Source of the DNA: Alphaproteobacteria bacterium
GTDB lineage: Bacteria; Pseudomonadota; Alphaproteobacteria; Rhizobiales; Hyphomicrobiaceae
Assembly (NCBI GenBank): GCA_022600345.1
Contig: JAHZKP010000060.1
Location: 1 to 43,315, forward strand
DNA length: 43,315 nucleotides
Direction of reading: 5' to 3'
The notes under the pieces were generated by a model. That model saw only the letters and a program-made list of their open reading frames with translations. It searched no databases and had not been told where the DNA came from. The translations under genes and the position numbers were made by a program. The first letter of the stretch is position 1; every line of letters starts with the position of its first letter. This document shows positions 1-7,327 of the stretch, in pieces.

Positions 1-559
1 CGGTCTCGGCGGTCTCGGCGGTCTCGGCGGTCTCGGCGGTCTCGGCGGTCTCGGCGGTCTCGGCGGTCTCGGCGGTCTCGGCGGTCTCGGCGGAAGGTTC
101 ACCCACTGCCGCCTCGCTGGCAATCACTGTCTCTCCATCCCGCGGCGGTGCCTCAATGACAGCTTCGTGGGCACTATCAACCGCCGGCTGCAGCCCAGGA
201 CTTGGTGAAACGGGCTCCTGGTCCGCATCAGGCTTAAGGTTAGGGGCCGCTTCCGGTTCCAACGATTCGACTTCGATCGATGGCACGTCCTTTGCCAAGT
301 CATCGACGGGTGGATCTTCGACAACTTCAGCTTTGATGACTTCAGCTTGCCTCGCCACCTGCTGGGGACTGCTTCCGATGCCCGGGCTTGGCGTTGATGC
401 CTGAGTGGGTGGCGCGATAGGCGACGAAGTCGCTACTGCTTCGTCCTGCTTGGCTTCCACAGGCTCCTGGGCCTGTTGCTGCTGCGCCGGCGATGGTGCT
501 TCCGCGCTCACGGTCTTGGCCGCATCTTGCGACTTTTTCCCCAACAACCAGCTAAACAT
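1..559 (-). CDS. Acidic low-complexity N-terminal region of a truncated protein (possibly FtsY)
   Basis: An open minus-strand frame runs from an ATG at 559 off the left edge, giving 186 codons without a stop. It starts MFSWLLGKK and then becomes a long Ala/Glu/Pro/Val-rich acidic region ending in at least ten Ala-Glu-Thr repeats. A short hydrophobic/basic start followed by a long acidic disordered segment is what the A domain of the signal recognition particle receptor FtsY looks like, but the diagnostic NG GTPase domain lies outside the window, so this is a guess. The start at 559 has a good ribosome site (GAGGA about 6 bases upstream). An in-frame ATG at 574 with an upstream GAGGG is the alternative. 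Codon structure and freedom from stops support real coding; the function is uncertain. Confidence 0.6.
   Translation of the reverse strand, partial: MFSWLLGKKSQDAAKTVSAEAPSPAQQQQAQEPVEAKQDEAVATSSPIAPPTQASTPSPGIGSSPQQVARQAEVIKAEVVEDPPVDDLAKDVPSIEVESLEPEAAPNLKPDADQEPVSPSPGLQPAVDSAHEAVIEAPPRDGETVIASEAAVGEPSAETAETAETAETAETAETAETAETAETAET
2..91. repeat. Tandem 9-bp repeat, ten copies, continuing past the window edge
   Basis: Ten consecutive copies of GGTCTCGGC fill positions 2 to 91. Read on the minus strand each copy is GCC GAG ACC, in frame with the truncated gene, so it encodes Ala-Glu-Thr repeats. The copies are identical at DNA level, which suggests recent slippage expansion. Confidence 0.95.
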
Positions 560-1048
560 ATCTTTCCTCGGCATTGCTTATCCCTCGTCTGCCCTTCTCG
601 TCGGCAAAGAACATGCCATGAGCCAAGTGTTTGATATTCCAGTGGTCATTACTTCCAATGCAGCCCGATTGCCAAGTTTATCGGCAAGCTGACTGCAAAC
701 ATGCGCATTTTGCAGGCAAGCCCCACCATACGACCAATTTCACATATCGTCAGACAGTGATCGATGTATAGTGGCAGCCATCCAGCGAATGACCCGACGT
801 CGAATTTAACCGCCATGGGGCGACATCCTGTAGGCCTGATACCATGTTACAGTTGTGTTTCACGACACAGCAAAACTTGCGTTGCCGAGCGCCGCAGGCC
901 ATATAAGGCGTGTCGATCGCGCTTGGAATAGACGCTGTTCCCGTTGAGAACCTGCTTCGGCATGAGACGTCTCGTTAGCGTATTGATCCGCTCTGCCAAC
1001 GATCGTGGGGCGGCCTGTTCAGGGAGACTAATCGCTGGAGACTAAAGT
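560..1048. other. Intergenic region ahead of the cold-shock gene
   Basis: About 490 bases separate the divergent acidic protein and the cold-shock gene. I see no convincing gene. Cold-shock mRNAs often have long structured 5' leaders, so part of the right half could be such a leader, but no specific element was recognised. Confidence 0.4.
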
Positions 1049-1255
1049 ATGGCTACCGGGACCGTAAAGTGGTTCAACACTCAGAAAGGCTACGGATTCA
1101 TCCAACCCGATGAAGGTGGCAACGATGTATTCGTTCACGTATCTGCCGTCGAGCAAGCCGGTTTGATGTCGCTGAATGAAGGACAAAAAATCAGTTACGA
1201 ACTGGAAAAGGGTCGCAACGGCAAAATGGCAGCCGTCAATTTGCAGGCCGACTAG
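1049..1255 (+). CDS. CspA-family cold-shock protein
   Basis: A 68-residue single-domain cold-shock protein, the usual family length. It opens with MATGTVKWFN and carries both RNA-binding motifs: KGYGFIQ (RNP1) and DVFVHVSAV (RNP2). Proteins of this family bind single-stranded RNA and DNA in the cytoplasm and melt RNA secondary structure, often at low temperature or on entry to stationary phase. The start has GGAG about 8 bases upstream. It stands alone upstream of an IF-1 gene about 250 bases away in the same direction; both products are small OB-fold RNA binders, so joint cold-related expression is possible but not shown. Confidence 0.96.
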   Translation: MATGTVKWFNTQKGYGFIQPDEGGNDVFVHVSAVEQAGLMSLNEGQKISYELEKGRNGKMAAVNLQAD

Positions 1256-1507
1256 TCGTCGGGTTCCGATCAGTTGGTGTGAAACTGTCTGCCTGGAACC
1301 CTCGCCTGACTTTTCAGTTGTGTTTTGGATTGAGTGCGCCTGAAAACTTATCACCCAGGCAGCATGCGTTCTTTCCGAAAGACTACGGCGTAATTGAATT
1401 TTTGCAGGATTGAGACGGGGGGAGCAGGTGTGTTCTCCCCACAACGTATTTGGAGCGGGCAATCTGTCATAGCACGGCGCCCGTCAACTGCTGCTGATGG
1501 AGTTTGG

Positions 1508-1792
1508 ATGGCAAAAGAAGAGGTCTTGGAATTCGAGGGGATCGTCGATGAAGTTCTACCCGACGCTCGATGCCGGGTGAAGCTGGACAACGGACATGAG
1601 GTTGTCGCTTACACCTCCGGACGCATGAAGAAGAACCGTATCCGTATCCTGGCCGGTGACCGCGTCACGATCGAGATGACGCCTTATGATCTGACCAAGG
1701 GACGCATCAACTTCCGTCACAAGGATCAGCGCTCCGGACCTCCTGGAGGCGGCGGACCCGGCGGCGGTGGCCACGGCGGTCGTCGGCGTTGA
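1508..1792 (+). CDS. infA: Translation initiation factor IF-1 with Gly-rich C-terminal extension
   Basis: A 94-residue protein whose first ~72 residues are a full IF-1 S1/OB domain ([13 protein letters not shown], then [28 protein letters not shown] and YDLTKGRI). IF-1 binds the 30S A site during initiation. After the domain comes an unusual tail of glycines and prolines ending in GGRRR, like an RGG-type RNA-binding tail, making it about 20 residues longer than standard IF-1. The ATG at 1508 has GGAG about 6 bases upstream. The same frame is open further upstream, but that stretch has no family similarity. Many alphaproteobacteria carry more than one infA; whether this is the only copy cannot be judged here. 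Confidence 0.93.
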   Translation: MAKEEVLEFEGIVDEVLPDARCRVKLDNGHEVVAYTSGRMKKNRIRILAGDRVTIEMTPYDLTKGRINFRHKDQRSGPPGGGGPGGGGHGGRRR

Positions 1793-1807
1793 GATGATTG
1801 CGCTTAT

Positions 1808-2087
1808 CTAGCAGGCTGTTGAAAAACTCATGTGGCTCGCGACACCTGTCACTTTTTCGCATTCGGCCAGAAGCGGCGCGCAGCGCGATGTGGGTCCATC
1901 GGGCCAGTGCCGCGACACCGCCGAGGCGAAAAAGTGCGGTGTCCCAGAGGGATGCGGCGAAATTGACTGCCGGACTGCGTTGCGCCGGTTTGCCGTGGCA
2001 TCCACCACGCCTGCACCGGACGCGTCTTGCCGGCAGCCAATTTCGTCTCGCATCGCGACCTCACTGAGTTCTTCAACAGCCTGCTAG
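1808..2087. mobile_element. MITE-like element with 23-bp terminal inverted repeats
   Basis: The 23-base arms at 1808-1830 and 2065-2087 are inverted copies with one mismatch (CTAGCAGGCTGTTGAA core). They enclose about 230 GC-rich bases with open frames on both strands that match nothing I recognise. No transposase is present. Size, terminal repeats and intergenic position fit a non-autonomous element mobilised in trans, or a collapsed insertion sequence. It lies between infA and the convergent glycosyltransferase gene. Confidence 0.75.
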
Positions 2088-2176
2088 GCCGCATCGAGGC
2101 GGGGCTGACCGGTCCCGCTTTCATTTGCTTACCCGGGGTGGGTGTGATGTAGCCGGACCGTTACCGCCGGTCGCTG

Positions 2177-3724
2177 CTACGACCGGCGCTGCCCGGCATG
2201 CGGGGTCTTCTCCCAGAAAAAGGGGGCAACCGCGAGCTGCCACAAGGCACGGTAGGCGGCAAACGAAATCATTAGCCAATAGACCGGCATGACAATCACG
2301 CCGGGCGCGAGATTTAGGCGATTACGGCTGGAAACAGCTACTGCGCCCAGCGCCATGGCAGAAACATAACCGGCGACCAGGTTGAACAGCCCCAGAGGCA
2401 TCAACCAACCCGAGCCAAACAGCGCCGCCGCATCGGGCACGCCGCCGTGGCTGATCACAAGAACAAGCAGTGCAATGTAAAACCACGGGTGGACCAGCGC
2501 GGAAAAGATCATTCCGCCCATCAAAACCTGGATGCCAAGAAATCTATAGCCCCCCAGATCACGCCACAGCCCAAGCGGATTGCGCATCAAAACCAGGTAG
2601 GTCTGCATCCACCCCTTCAGCCAGCGCGTCCTTTGACCTTTCCAAACCGCAAACGATTCGGGAGCTTCCTCCCAGGTCGTCGACTGAAGCGTTTTAACGC
2701 TATAGCCCAGGCGAGCAAGCCGGATCCCCAGATCGGCATCCTCAGTGACGTTGTAGGCATCCCACCCCCCAACTCGATCCAGTACCTCGCGCGGGAAGTG
2801 GTTCGATGTGCCCCCCAGCGGGATCGGCAGTCCCAGACGTTCCAATGCCGGCAATATCGCATCGAATAGCGCATTGTATTCTATCGTGAATTGGCGGGTA
2901 AAGAAGTTGCGGTCGCTGTTGTAGAGGTCGAGCCGCGCCTGGACACAACCGATCTGCGGCGGCCCCGCCTTGAAAACTTCGATGGCGCGTTTCAGTTGAT
3001 CGGGCTCGGGAAGATCTTCCGCATCATAGACAACCACATATTCGCCGACGGCATCGGCGAGGGCGAAATTGAGCGCGCGCGGTTTGGTGCGCGGCGCACC
3101 CGGCGGTACGACGACAACGCGCATATTCTCGGCCAACCCGCTGCTTGCTATGGCGTTTCGCGTTTCCACGTCGTCATATTCGACGATCAGCGAGATTTGC
3201 AGACGGCGTTTAGGATAGTCGAGCCGACCCAGGGCCTCCAATAACTGACAGACAACGGCAGCCTCGTTATAAAGCGGTACCAGGATCGCATAACGCGGCA
3301 GACCTTCGATGGGATCGGCCGCAGGTTGCTGCTGACCGCTGCCAGCCACCCCGGTGAATGCGCCCCTGCGCCCCAGTTCGACCAAGGCTGCACATCTCAA
3401 CAGCGCGATACAAACGAACGGCAGACCAATTGCAGCAAACAGCAGCGGAACGACAATCGGCGGGCTGAGCGCCAAAGCCGCACACAATACAACAATCGCA
3501 ATTGCGCCGGCGCCGATCACACGATGTGGCCGCAACGATTTAGCCGATAACTCGGGAAATCGCTCCTCAAGGCCGACAGCAAAGCGGCCCAACGAACCGT
3601 GCGGATCGTCCCTGCTCGCAGGGAGCGGTTTTGTCGTCAGGTAGTCCTCATCGGGCCATTCAGCAGTCGAGCGAATACCTGCGCCCTCGTTGTCCACGCC
3701 ATAGTTCTCACCGCGATCACTCAT
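2177..3724 (-). CDS. Membrane glycosyltransferase, family 2, processive type
   Basis: 515 residues. A cytoplasmic N-terminus is followed by two membrane segments near residues 68-110, then a GT-A catalytic domain (YAILVPLYNE at 145-154), the acidic DAED at 234-237, TEDAD at 327-331 and QRTRW at 364-368. Several membrane segments follow at the C-terminus. The D, DxD, TED and Q-x-x-R-W series is characteristic of processive beta-glycosyltransferases such as cellulose and hyaluronan synthases, so the enzyme probably polymerises a sugar from a nucleotide-sugar donor and exports it. No cellulose-synthase PilZ domain or accessory genes are nearby, so the product cannot be named. The ATG at 3724 lacks a clear ribosome site, so the start is less certain than the body. 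Confidence 0.88.
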   Translation of the reverse strand: MSDRGENYGVDNEGAGIRSTAEWPDEDYLTTKPLPASRDDPHGSLGRFAVGLEERFPELSAKSLRPHRVIGAGAIAIVVLCAALALSPPIVVPLLFAAIGLPFVCIALLRCAALVELGRRGAFTGVAGSGQQQPAADPIEGLPRYAILVPLYNEAAVVCQLLEALGRLDYPKRRLQISLIVEYDDVETRNAIASSGLAENMRVVVVPPGAPRTKPRALNFALADAVGEYVVVYDAEDLPEPDQLKRAIEVFKAGPPQIGCVQARLDLYNSDRNFFTRQFTIEYNALFDAILPALERLGLPIPLGGTSNHFPREVLDRVGGWDAYNVTEDADLGIRLARLGYSVKTLQSTTWEEAPESFAVWKGQRTRWLKGWMQTYLVLMRNPLGLWRDLGGYRFLGIQVLMGGMIFSALVHPWFYIALLVLVISHGGVPDAAALFGSGWLMPLGLFNLVAGYVSAMALGAVAVSSRNRLNLAPGVIVMPVYWLMISFAAYRALWQLAVAPFFWEKTPHAGQRRS

Positions 3725-4347
3725 TGTGGATAAAAATCGTTCCCTAGCAGGCTGATACGGCCTTGATACGAGCCGGGCAAATTCCCGGGCAGGAACCTGG
3801 CAGGCTGCTTGTTATTGATGCCGCCTCCCCCCGGTTTTGAAGAAAACGCGGAGCGCACAGTAAACGTCAGTACAATGCCCGGTTGGACGGCTATTTAAAT
3901 GCAACCTTAGTTGCCATCTGCAAAATCGCTGACGAGACCTTGGAATGGCCCTCGGTGGGGCTTAGAGCGGTTCAGGGTTAGTTGGAACCATTCTGCCGAG
4001 GCGAATTTGGTTCGAGATCAAGTGGACCGGTGAAATGCGTAGCGGGGCTACGGATGAGACGGGACGCGCAGATATCGGGGCAAATTCGCCCGGCCCTTCG
4101 GGTTTCCAAGCGGCGGCGAGGTCATGCTGGAAGCGTGCTTCGCCACGACTCGTCGGCCAGCTTGCCCGTAACACCGCTACGAACTGCACTGCCCTCCTGC
4201 TCGCTCGTGCTGGAAGCGCGGCTCCGCCACGACTCGCCGCTTGAGAAACAGAATTGCTTCCACCTAACCCTGAACCGCTCTAGAACAATCAAACGATTCA
4301 ATCGACCCGGCTGGTTTGGTGGACAGACATTGAAAGGGAGGATGAGA
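3725..4347. other. Divergent intergenic region containing a MITE-like element
   Basis: This 623-base gap between the glycosyltransferase and the solute-binding protein gene holds a perfect DnaA-box 9-mer (TGTGGATAA, 3725-3733) next to the glycosyltransferase start. It also contains the 320 bp repeat element annotated separately. No independent gene was recognised; open frames through the element are artefacts of its GC-rich sequence. Confidence 0.6.
3963..4282. mobile_element. MITE-like element with ~33-bp imperfect inverted ends and internal repeats
   Basis: The ends at 3963-3995 and 4249-4282 are inverted copies sharing TAGAGCGGTTCAGGGTTAG and much of the following 14 bases. Inside, a ~28-base segment beginning TGCTGGAAGCG occurs twice (4125-4152 and 4208-4236). 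There is no transposase. The AGAGCGGTTCAGGGTTA end resembles repeats I recall scattered through Hyphomicrobiales genomes. The element sits directly upstream of the solute-binding protein gene and adds a false open extension to it. Confidence 0.75.
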
Positions 4348-5232
4348 ATGCCGATCACGAATCTGCAAGGTTGCTTTGATGCCTCCCGCCGATGGATGAC
4401 CCGACCGGCGATAACATGGCTCGCGGCAGCCCTCATCGCCCTTGCCGCCGGGCTTCACACTTCACTCAGCCACGCGCAATCCAGCGGCTCGGCGGAAGCC
4501 GGGGCCAATAATGCGATCGTGGCGCCTCAGCGGGTTGTCCTGCGGTTTCTTACAACCAGTGACTATCCACCCTTCAACTTTTATGACGAAGACGGCGTGT
4601 TGACCGGCTTCAACGTCGATTTGGCCCGTGCAATCTGCCTGGAGCTGGAGGTCACCTGCGAAATCCTGGAACGCAGTTGGAACCAGTTGCTGCCCTCGTT
4701 GGCGAAATCCCAGGCAGACGCCGTGATCGCAGCCCACTCGGTAACCGCCGAGACCCTGAAACGGTTTGCTTTTTCCGATCGCTATTTCCACACACCGGGA
4801 CGTTTTGCGGGCTTGCGGCGGGACCCGACGGTTATCGCCACGCCCGAGGGCCTGGAAAGCAAACGCATCGCCGTGGCTTCAGGCAGCGCACACGAGGCAT
4901 TTTTGCGGCAATACTTTCGCGGCAGCCGGATTCTGGTGTTTGACAACCCCGAAATCGCCCGCGAGGCGCTGAAAGCCGGGGAGGTCGATGTGGTGTTTGG
5001 CGATGCGATCAGCCTGTCGTTCTGGGTCAATGGCACAGCCTCCGAACAGTGCTGCGATTTCAAGGGCGGTGCGTACCTGGAGCCGAAGTTTTTTGGTGAC
5101 GGCATCGCCATTGCGATTAGCAAGGAGGACCTGCAATTAAAGGCTGAAATCGACAATGCGCTGTTGGAGGTGCGCGCCAAGGGCCGATTTGCCGAACTGG
5201 TGACGCGCTACTTCCCTTACCGGCTGTATTGA
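4348..5232 (+). CDS. Periplasmic solute-binding protein, amino-acid ABC type (SBP_bac_3)
   Basis: 294 residues. A basic N-terminus and hydrophobic stretch (WLAAALIALAAGLHTSL) ending at SHAQS indicate a Sec signal peptide. The mature part has the family-3 pattern: LRFLTTSDYPPFNFYDEDGV, then GFNVDLARAIC, then a lobe starting KRIAVASGS, and VDVVFGDA. Such proteins bind small polar solutes, often amino acids, and deliver them to an ABC permease. No permease or ATPase gene is adjacent, so the ligand is unknown and it may act as an orphan receptor. The ATG at 4348 was chosen because AGGGAGG lies about 6 bases upstream; an ATG at 4342 is too close to it. The open frame extends leftward into the MITE-like element, which is not coding. 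Confidence 0.88.
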   Translation: MPITNLQGCFDASRRWMTRPAITWLAAALIALAAGLHTSLSHAQSSGSAEAGANNAIVAPQRVVLRFLTTSDYPPFNFYDEDGVLTGFNVDLARAICLELEVTCEILERSWNQLLPSLAKSQADAVIAAHSVTAETLKRFAFSDRYFHTPGRFAGLRRDPTVIATPEGLESKRIAVASGSAHEAFLRQYFRGSRILVFDNPEIAREALKAGEVDVVFGDAISLSFWVNGTASEQCCDFKGGAYLEPKFFGDGIAIAISKEDLQLKAEIDNALLEVRAKGRFAELVTRYFPYRLY

Positions 5233-5372
5233 TTTCGCCACCCCTCGAAAACCAGGCCGATCCACTGCAATCAGTTGGATGGTGCGCTCAAGCCCCAGTC
5301 TGGCCCCGTGACTCAAGCCGGCTAAGATTCTACAGTTGCCGTGCCGACGGGCCATGGATTGCTCAAAAAAGG

Positions 5373-5390
5373 GTGTCATACTCCTGCAAA
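5373..5390 (+). promoter_or_regulatory. Candidate Pho box upstream of plcP
   Basis: GTGTCATACTCCTGCAAA has the layout of a PhoB site: two 7-base half sites separated by 4 bases (consensus CTGTCAT-N4-CTGTCAT). The first half matches 6 of 7 and the second 4 of 7. It lies about 70 bases before the plcP start, a plausible promoter position, and the downstream genes belong to families induced by phosphate limitation. Confidence 0.5.
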
Positions 5391-5462
5391 ATGAATCGGG
5401 AACGATCTGTCTGAAATACCAAGGATGGGCCTGCGATCCACTTTCAGGGGAGCCATAAAGCC

Positions 5463-6254
5463 ATGAAGAAGTATCGGTCGCTGTTTATTTCAGACGTACA
5501 CCTGGGCACCCGCGGCTCCCAGGCTGAGATGTTGCTTGACTTCCTTCGCGAACACGATGCCCAGACCATCTACCTTGTCGGCGATATCGTCGATTTCTGG
5601 CGCATCCGCCGAGGCGCCATCTGGCCTCAGTCCCACAATGACGTGCTGCAAAAAATACTGAGAAAGGTGCGCAAAGGTTCGCGCGTCATCTTCATCCCCG
5701 GCAACCACGACGACGGACTTCGCCAGTATTGCGGCCAGAAATTCGGCGGCATCGAGATCAAGCTTCAGGACATCCACGAAACCGCCAACGGCAAACGCTA
5801 TATCGTCATGCACGGTGACGAGTTTGATTTGGTCGTGCGCTACGCCAAGTGGCTCGCCTTCCTTGGCGACCGCAGCTATCAGATGGCAATGTGGACCAAC
5901 CTCCCCATCAACTTCGTGCGCCGCCGGCTGGGGCTTGGTTATTGGTCATTGTCGAGCTATCTCAAGTTGCGCGTAAAATCCGCCGTCAACTTCATTGGCG
6001 AATTCGAACAAAAGCTTTCCAAGGCCGCCAAGGAGCGCAAAGCCGACGGTGTGATTTGCGGTCACATCCACCATGCCGCCTCGCGGCAGATCGAAGACAT
6101 CCACTATCTGAACTCAGGTGATTGGGTTGAAAGCTGCACGGCCATCGGGGAGACCGACGAAGGCAACTTCGAATTGATCCGCTGGCTGGATATCGTCGCT
6201 GAACGCAAGGCCAAGGCTGATGCCGCCCGCAACCCTAACCTAGAGGCAGCCTAG
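5463..6254 (+). CDS. plcP: PlcP-type metallophosphoesterase (phospholipase C) for lipid remodelling
   Basis: 263 residues with the calcineurin-like metal-site motifs in order: SDVHLG, GDIVDFW, GNHDD, MHGDEFD and GHIHH. Such sequences are often labelled UDP-2,3-diacylglucosamine diphosphatase (LpxH-like). The gene immediately following is an Agt-like glycosyltransferase and a diacylglycerol kinase homologue comes next, which is the setting of rhizobial and marine PlcP. PlcP hydrolyses phosphatidylcholine and phosphatidylethanolamine to diacylglycerol during phosphate starvation. The ATG at 5463 has AGGGGAG about 10 bases upstream, and its stop codon directly abuts the next ATG, indicating a two-gene operon. 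The LpxH-like activity remains the alternative. Confidence 0.8.
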   Translation: MKKYRSLFISDVHLGTRGSQAEMLLDFLREHDAQTIYLVGDIVDFWRIRRGAIWPQSHNDVLQKILRKVRKGSRVIFIPGNHDDGLRQYCGQKFGGIEIKLQDIHETANGKRYIVMHGDEFDLVVRYAKWLAFLGDRSYQMAMWTNLPINFVRRRLGLGYWSLSSYLKLRVKSAVNFIGEFEQKLSKAAKERKADGVICGHIHHAASRQIEDIHYLNSGDWVESCTAIGETDEGNFELIRWLDIVAERKAKADAARNPNLEAA

Positions 6255-7319
6255 ATGAGGGTACTCGTCGCCACAGACGCCTGGCGACCTCAGGTCAACG
6301 GTGTCGTGCGGACCTATGAACGTCTGCGCCAGGAAGCCGCGCCACTTGACGCCGAGATCGTGTTTCTGACACCCAACGAATTTACCACGCTGCCCTGCCC
6401 GACCTACCCAGAGATTCGACTGTCGCTACCAGGCTACAACTACATCGGTCAGCGGATGCGATCTGTTCAGCCGGACGCTGTGCATATCGCAACCGAAGGG
6501 CCGCTTGGCTGGATGACCCGGTCGCATTGCCTGCGCAAGCGGATCCCCTTCACGACCAGCTTTCACACCCGCTTTCCCGACTATCTTTCTCAACGCTTCG
6601 GTATCCCTGAGAGCTGGGTATGGAGTATGTTGCGAGGTTTTCACAATGCCGGCGCGGGTACCATGGTGGCAACCCCCAGCCTGTCGCGGGAGCTTGAAGC
6701 CAAGGGGTTTGAACACATCCTGCCGTGGACTCGCGGTGTCGACACCCTAATGTATCGCCCACAAGCCGTCCGCCGGTTCGGCGAGGGCCCAGTCTTCCTC
6801 TATGTTGGCCGGGTTGCAGTCGAAAAGAATATCGAAGCGTTTCTAAACGCCGACCTTCCAGGCAGCAAAGTCGTCGTCGGTGACGGCCCTCAGCTCGAAG
6901 AGCTAAAAGTTCGCTTTCCCGATGTGACGTTTACCGGCCGCAAGTTGGGCGAAGAGCTGGCCCAATGTTACGCCTCAGCCGACGTCTTCGTTATGCCCAG
7001 CCGTACCGAAACCTTCGGCATTGTCATTCTGGAAGCATTGGCATCGGGTTTGCCGGTAGCAGCCTACCCGGTCACGGGCCCTGTCGATCTCATCGAACAT
7101 GGACAAACCGGAATTCTAGGGGATGATTTAAGCCAAGCCGCCCGGCAGGCGCTTCTCCTTGACCCCGGCAATATCCGAACTAAAGCTCTCGAATACAGTT
7201 GGGAATCTGCTGCAAGGCTATTTGTATCGAATCTGGAAAACGCACTCTTCGCGCAACAAGGACGCAAGGTCCCCAAGCGCCGCGTTCGCCTTACCCGACA
7301 GCGGCCGTCCCAGGCCTGA
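6255..7319 (+). CDS. agt: Agt-like glycosyltransferase (family 4), diacylglycerol glycosylation
   Basis: 354 residues with a GT-B fold. The N-terminal domain begins RVLVATDAWRPQVNGVVRT, the acceptor half of family 4. The C-terminal donor half contains FLYVGRVAVEKN and the E-x7-E type motif in ETFGIVILEALASGLPV. Agt enzymes of Agrobacterium and marine bacteria transfer glucose or glucuronate from the UDP-sugar to diacylglycerol, making phosphorus-free glycolipids that replace phospholipids when phosphate is scarce. The gene starts on the base after the plcP stop, so the two are probably translated together: PlcP would supply the diacylglycerol that this enzyme glycosylates. Donor sugar cannot be told from sequence. 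A mannosyltransferase of the same family is an alternative. Confidence 0.82.
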   Translation: MRVLVATDAWRPQVNGVVRTYERLRQEAAPLDAEIVFLTPNEFTTLPCPTYPEIRLSLPGYNYIGQRMRSVQPDAVHIATEGPLGWMTRSHCLRKRIPFTTSFHTRFPDYLSQRFGIPESWVWSMLRGFHNAGAGTMVATPSLSRELEAKGFEHILPWTRGVDTLMYRPQAVRRFGEGPVFLYVGRVAVEKNIEAFLNADLPGSKVVVGDGPQLEELKVRFPDVTFTGRKLGEELAQCYASADVFVMPSRTETFGIVILEALASGLPVAAYPVTGPVDLIEHGQTGILGDDLSQAARQALLLDPGNIRTKALEYSWESAARLFVSNLENALFAQQGRKVPKRRVRLTRQRPSQA

Positions 7320-7327
7320 GCCAAAAC

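Noticed and set aside
1849-2124. Open frames inside the first MITE-like element
   Set aside because: They exist on both strands over the same bases, resemble nothing, and span the element ends.
2447-3644. Plus-strand open frames of 96-140 residues across the glycosyltransferase gene
   Set aside because: They are antisense shadows of a long gene with clear GT2 motifs.
3982-4347. N-terminal extension of the solute-binding protein frame
   Set aside because: The extension is translated MITE-like sequence; the signal peptide and ribosome site place the start at 4348.
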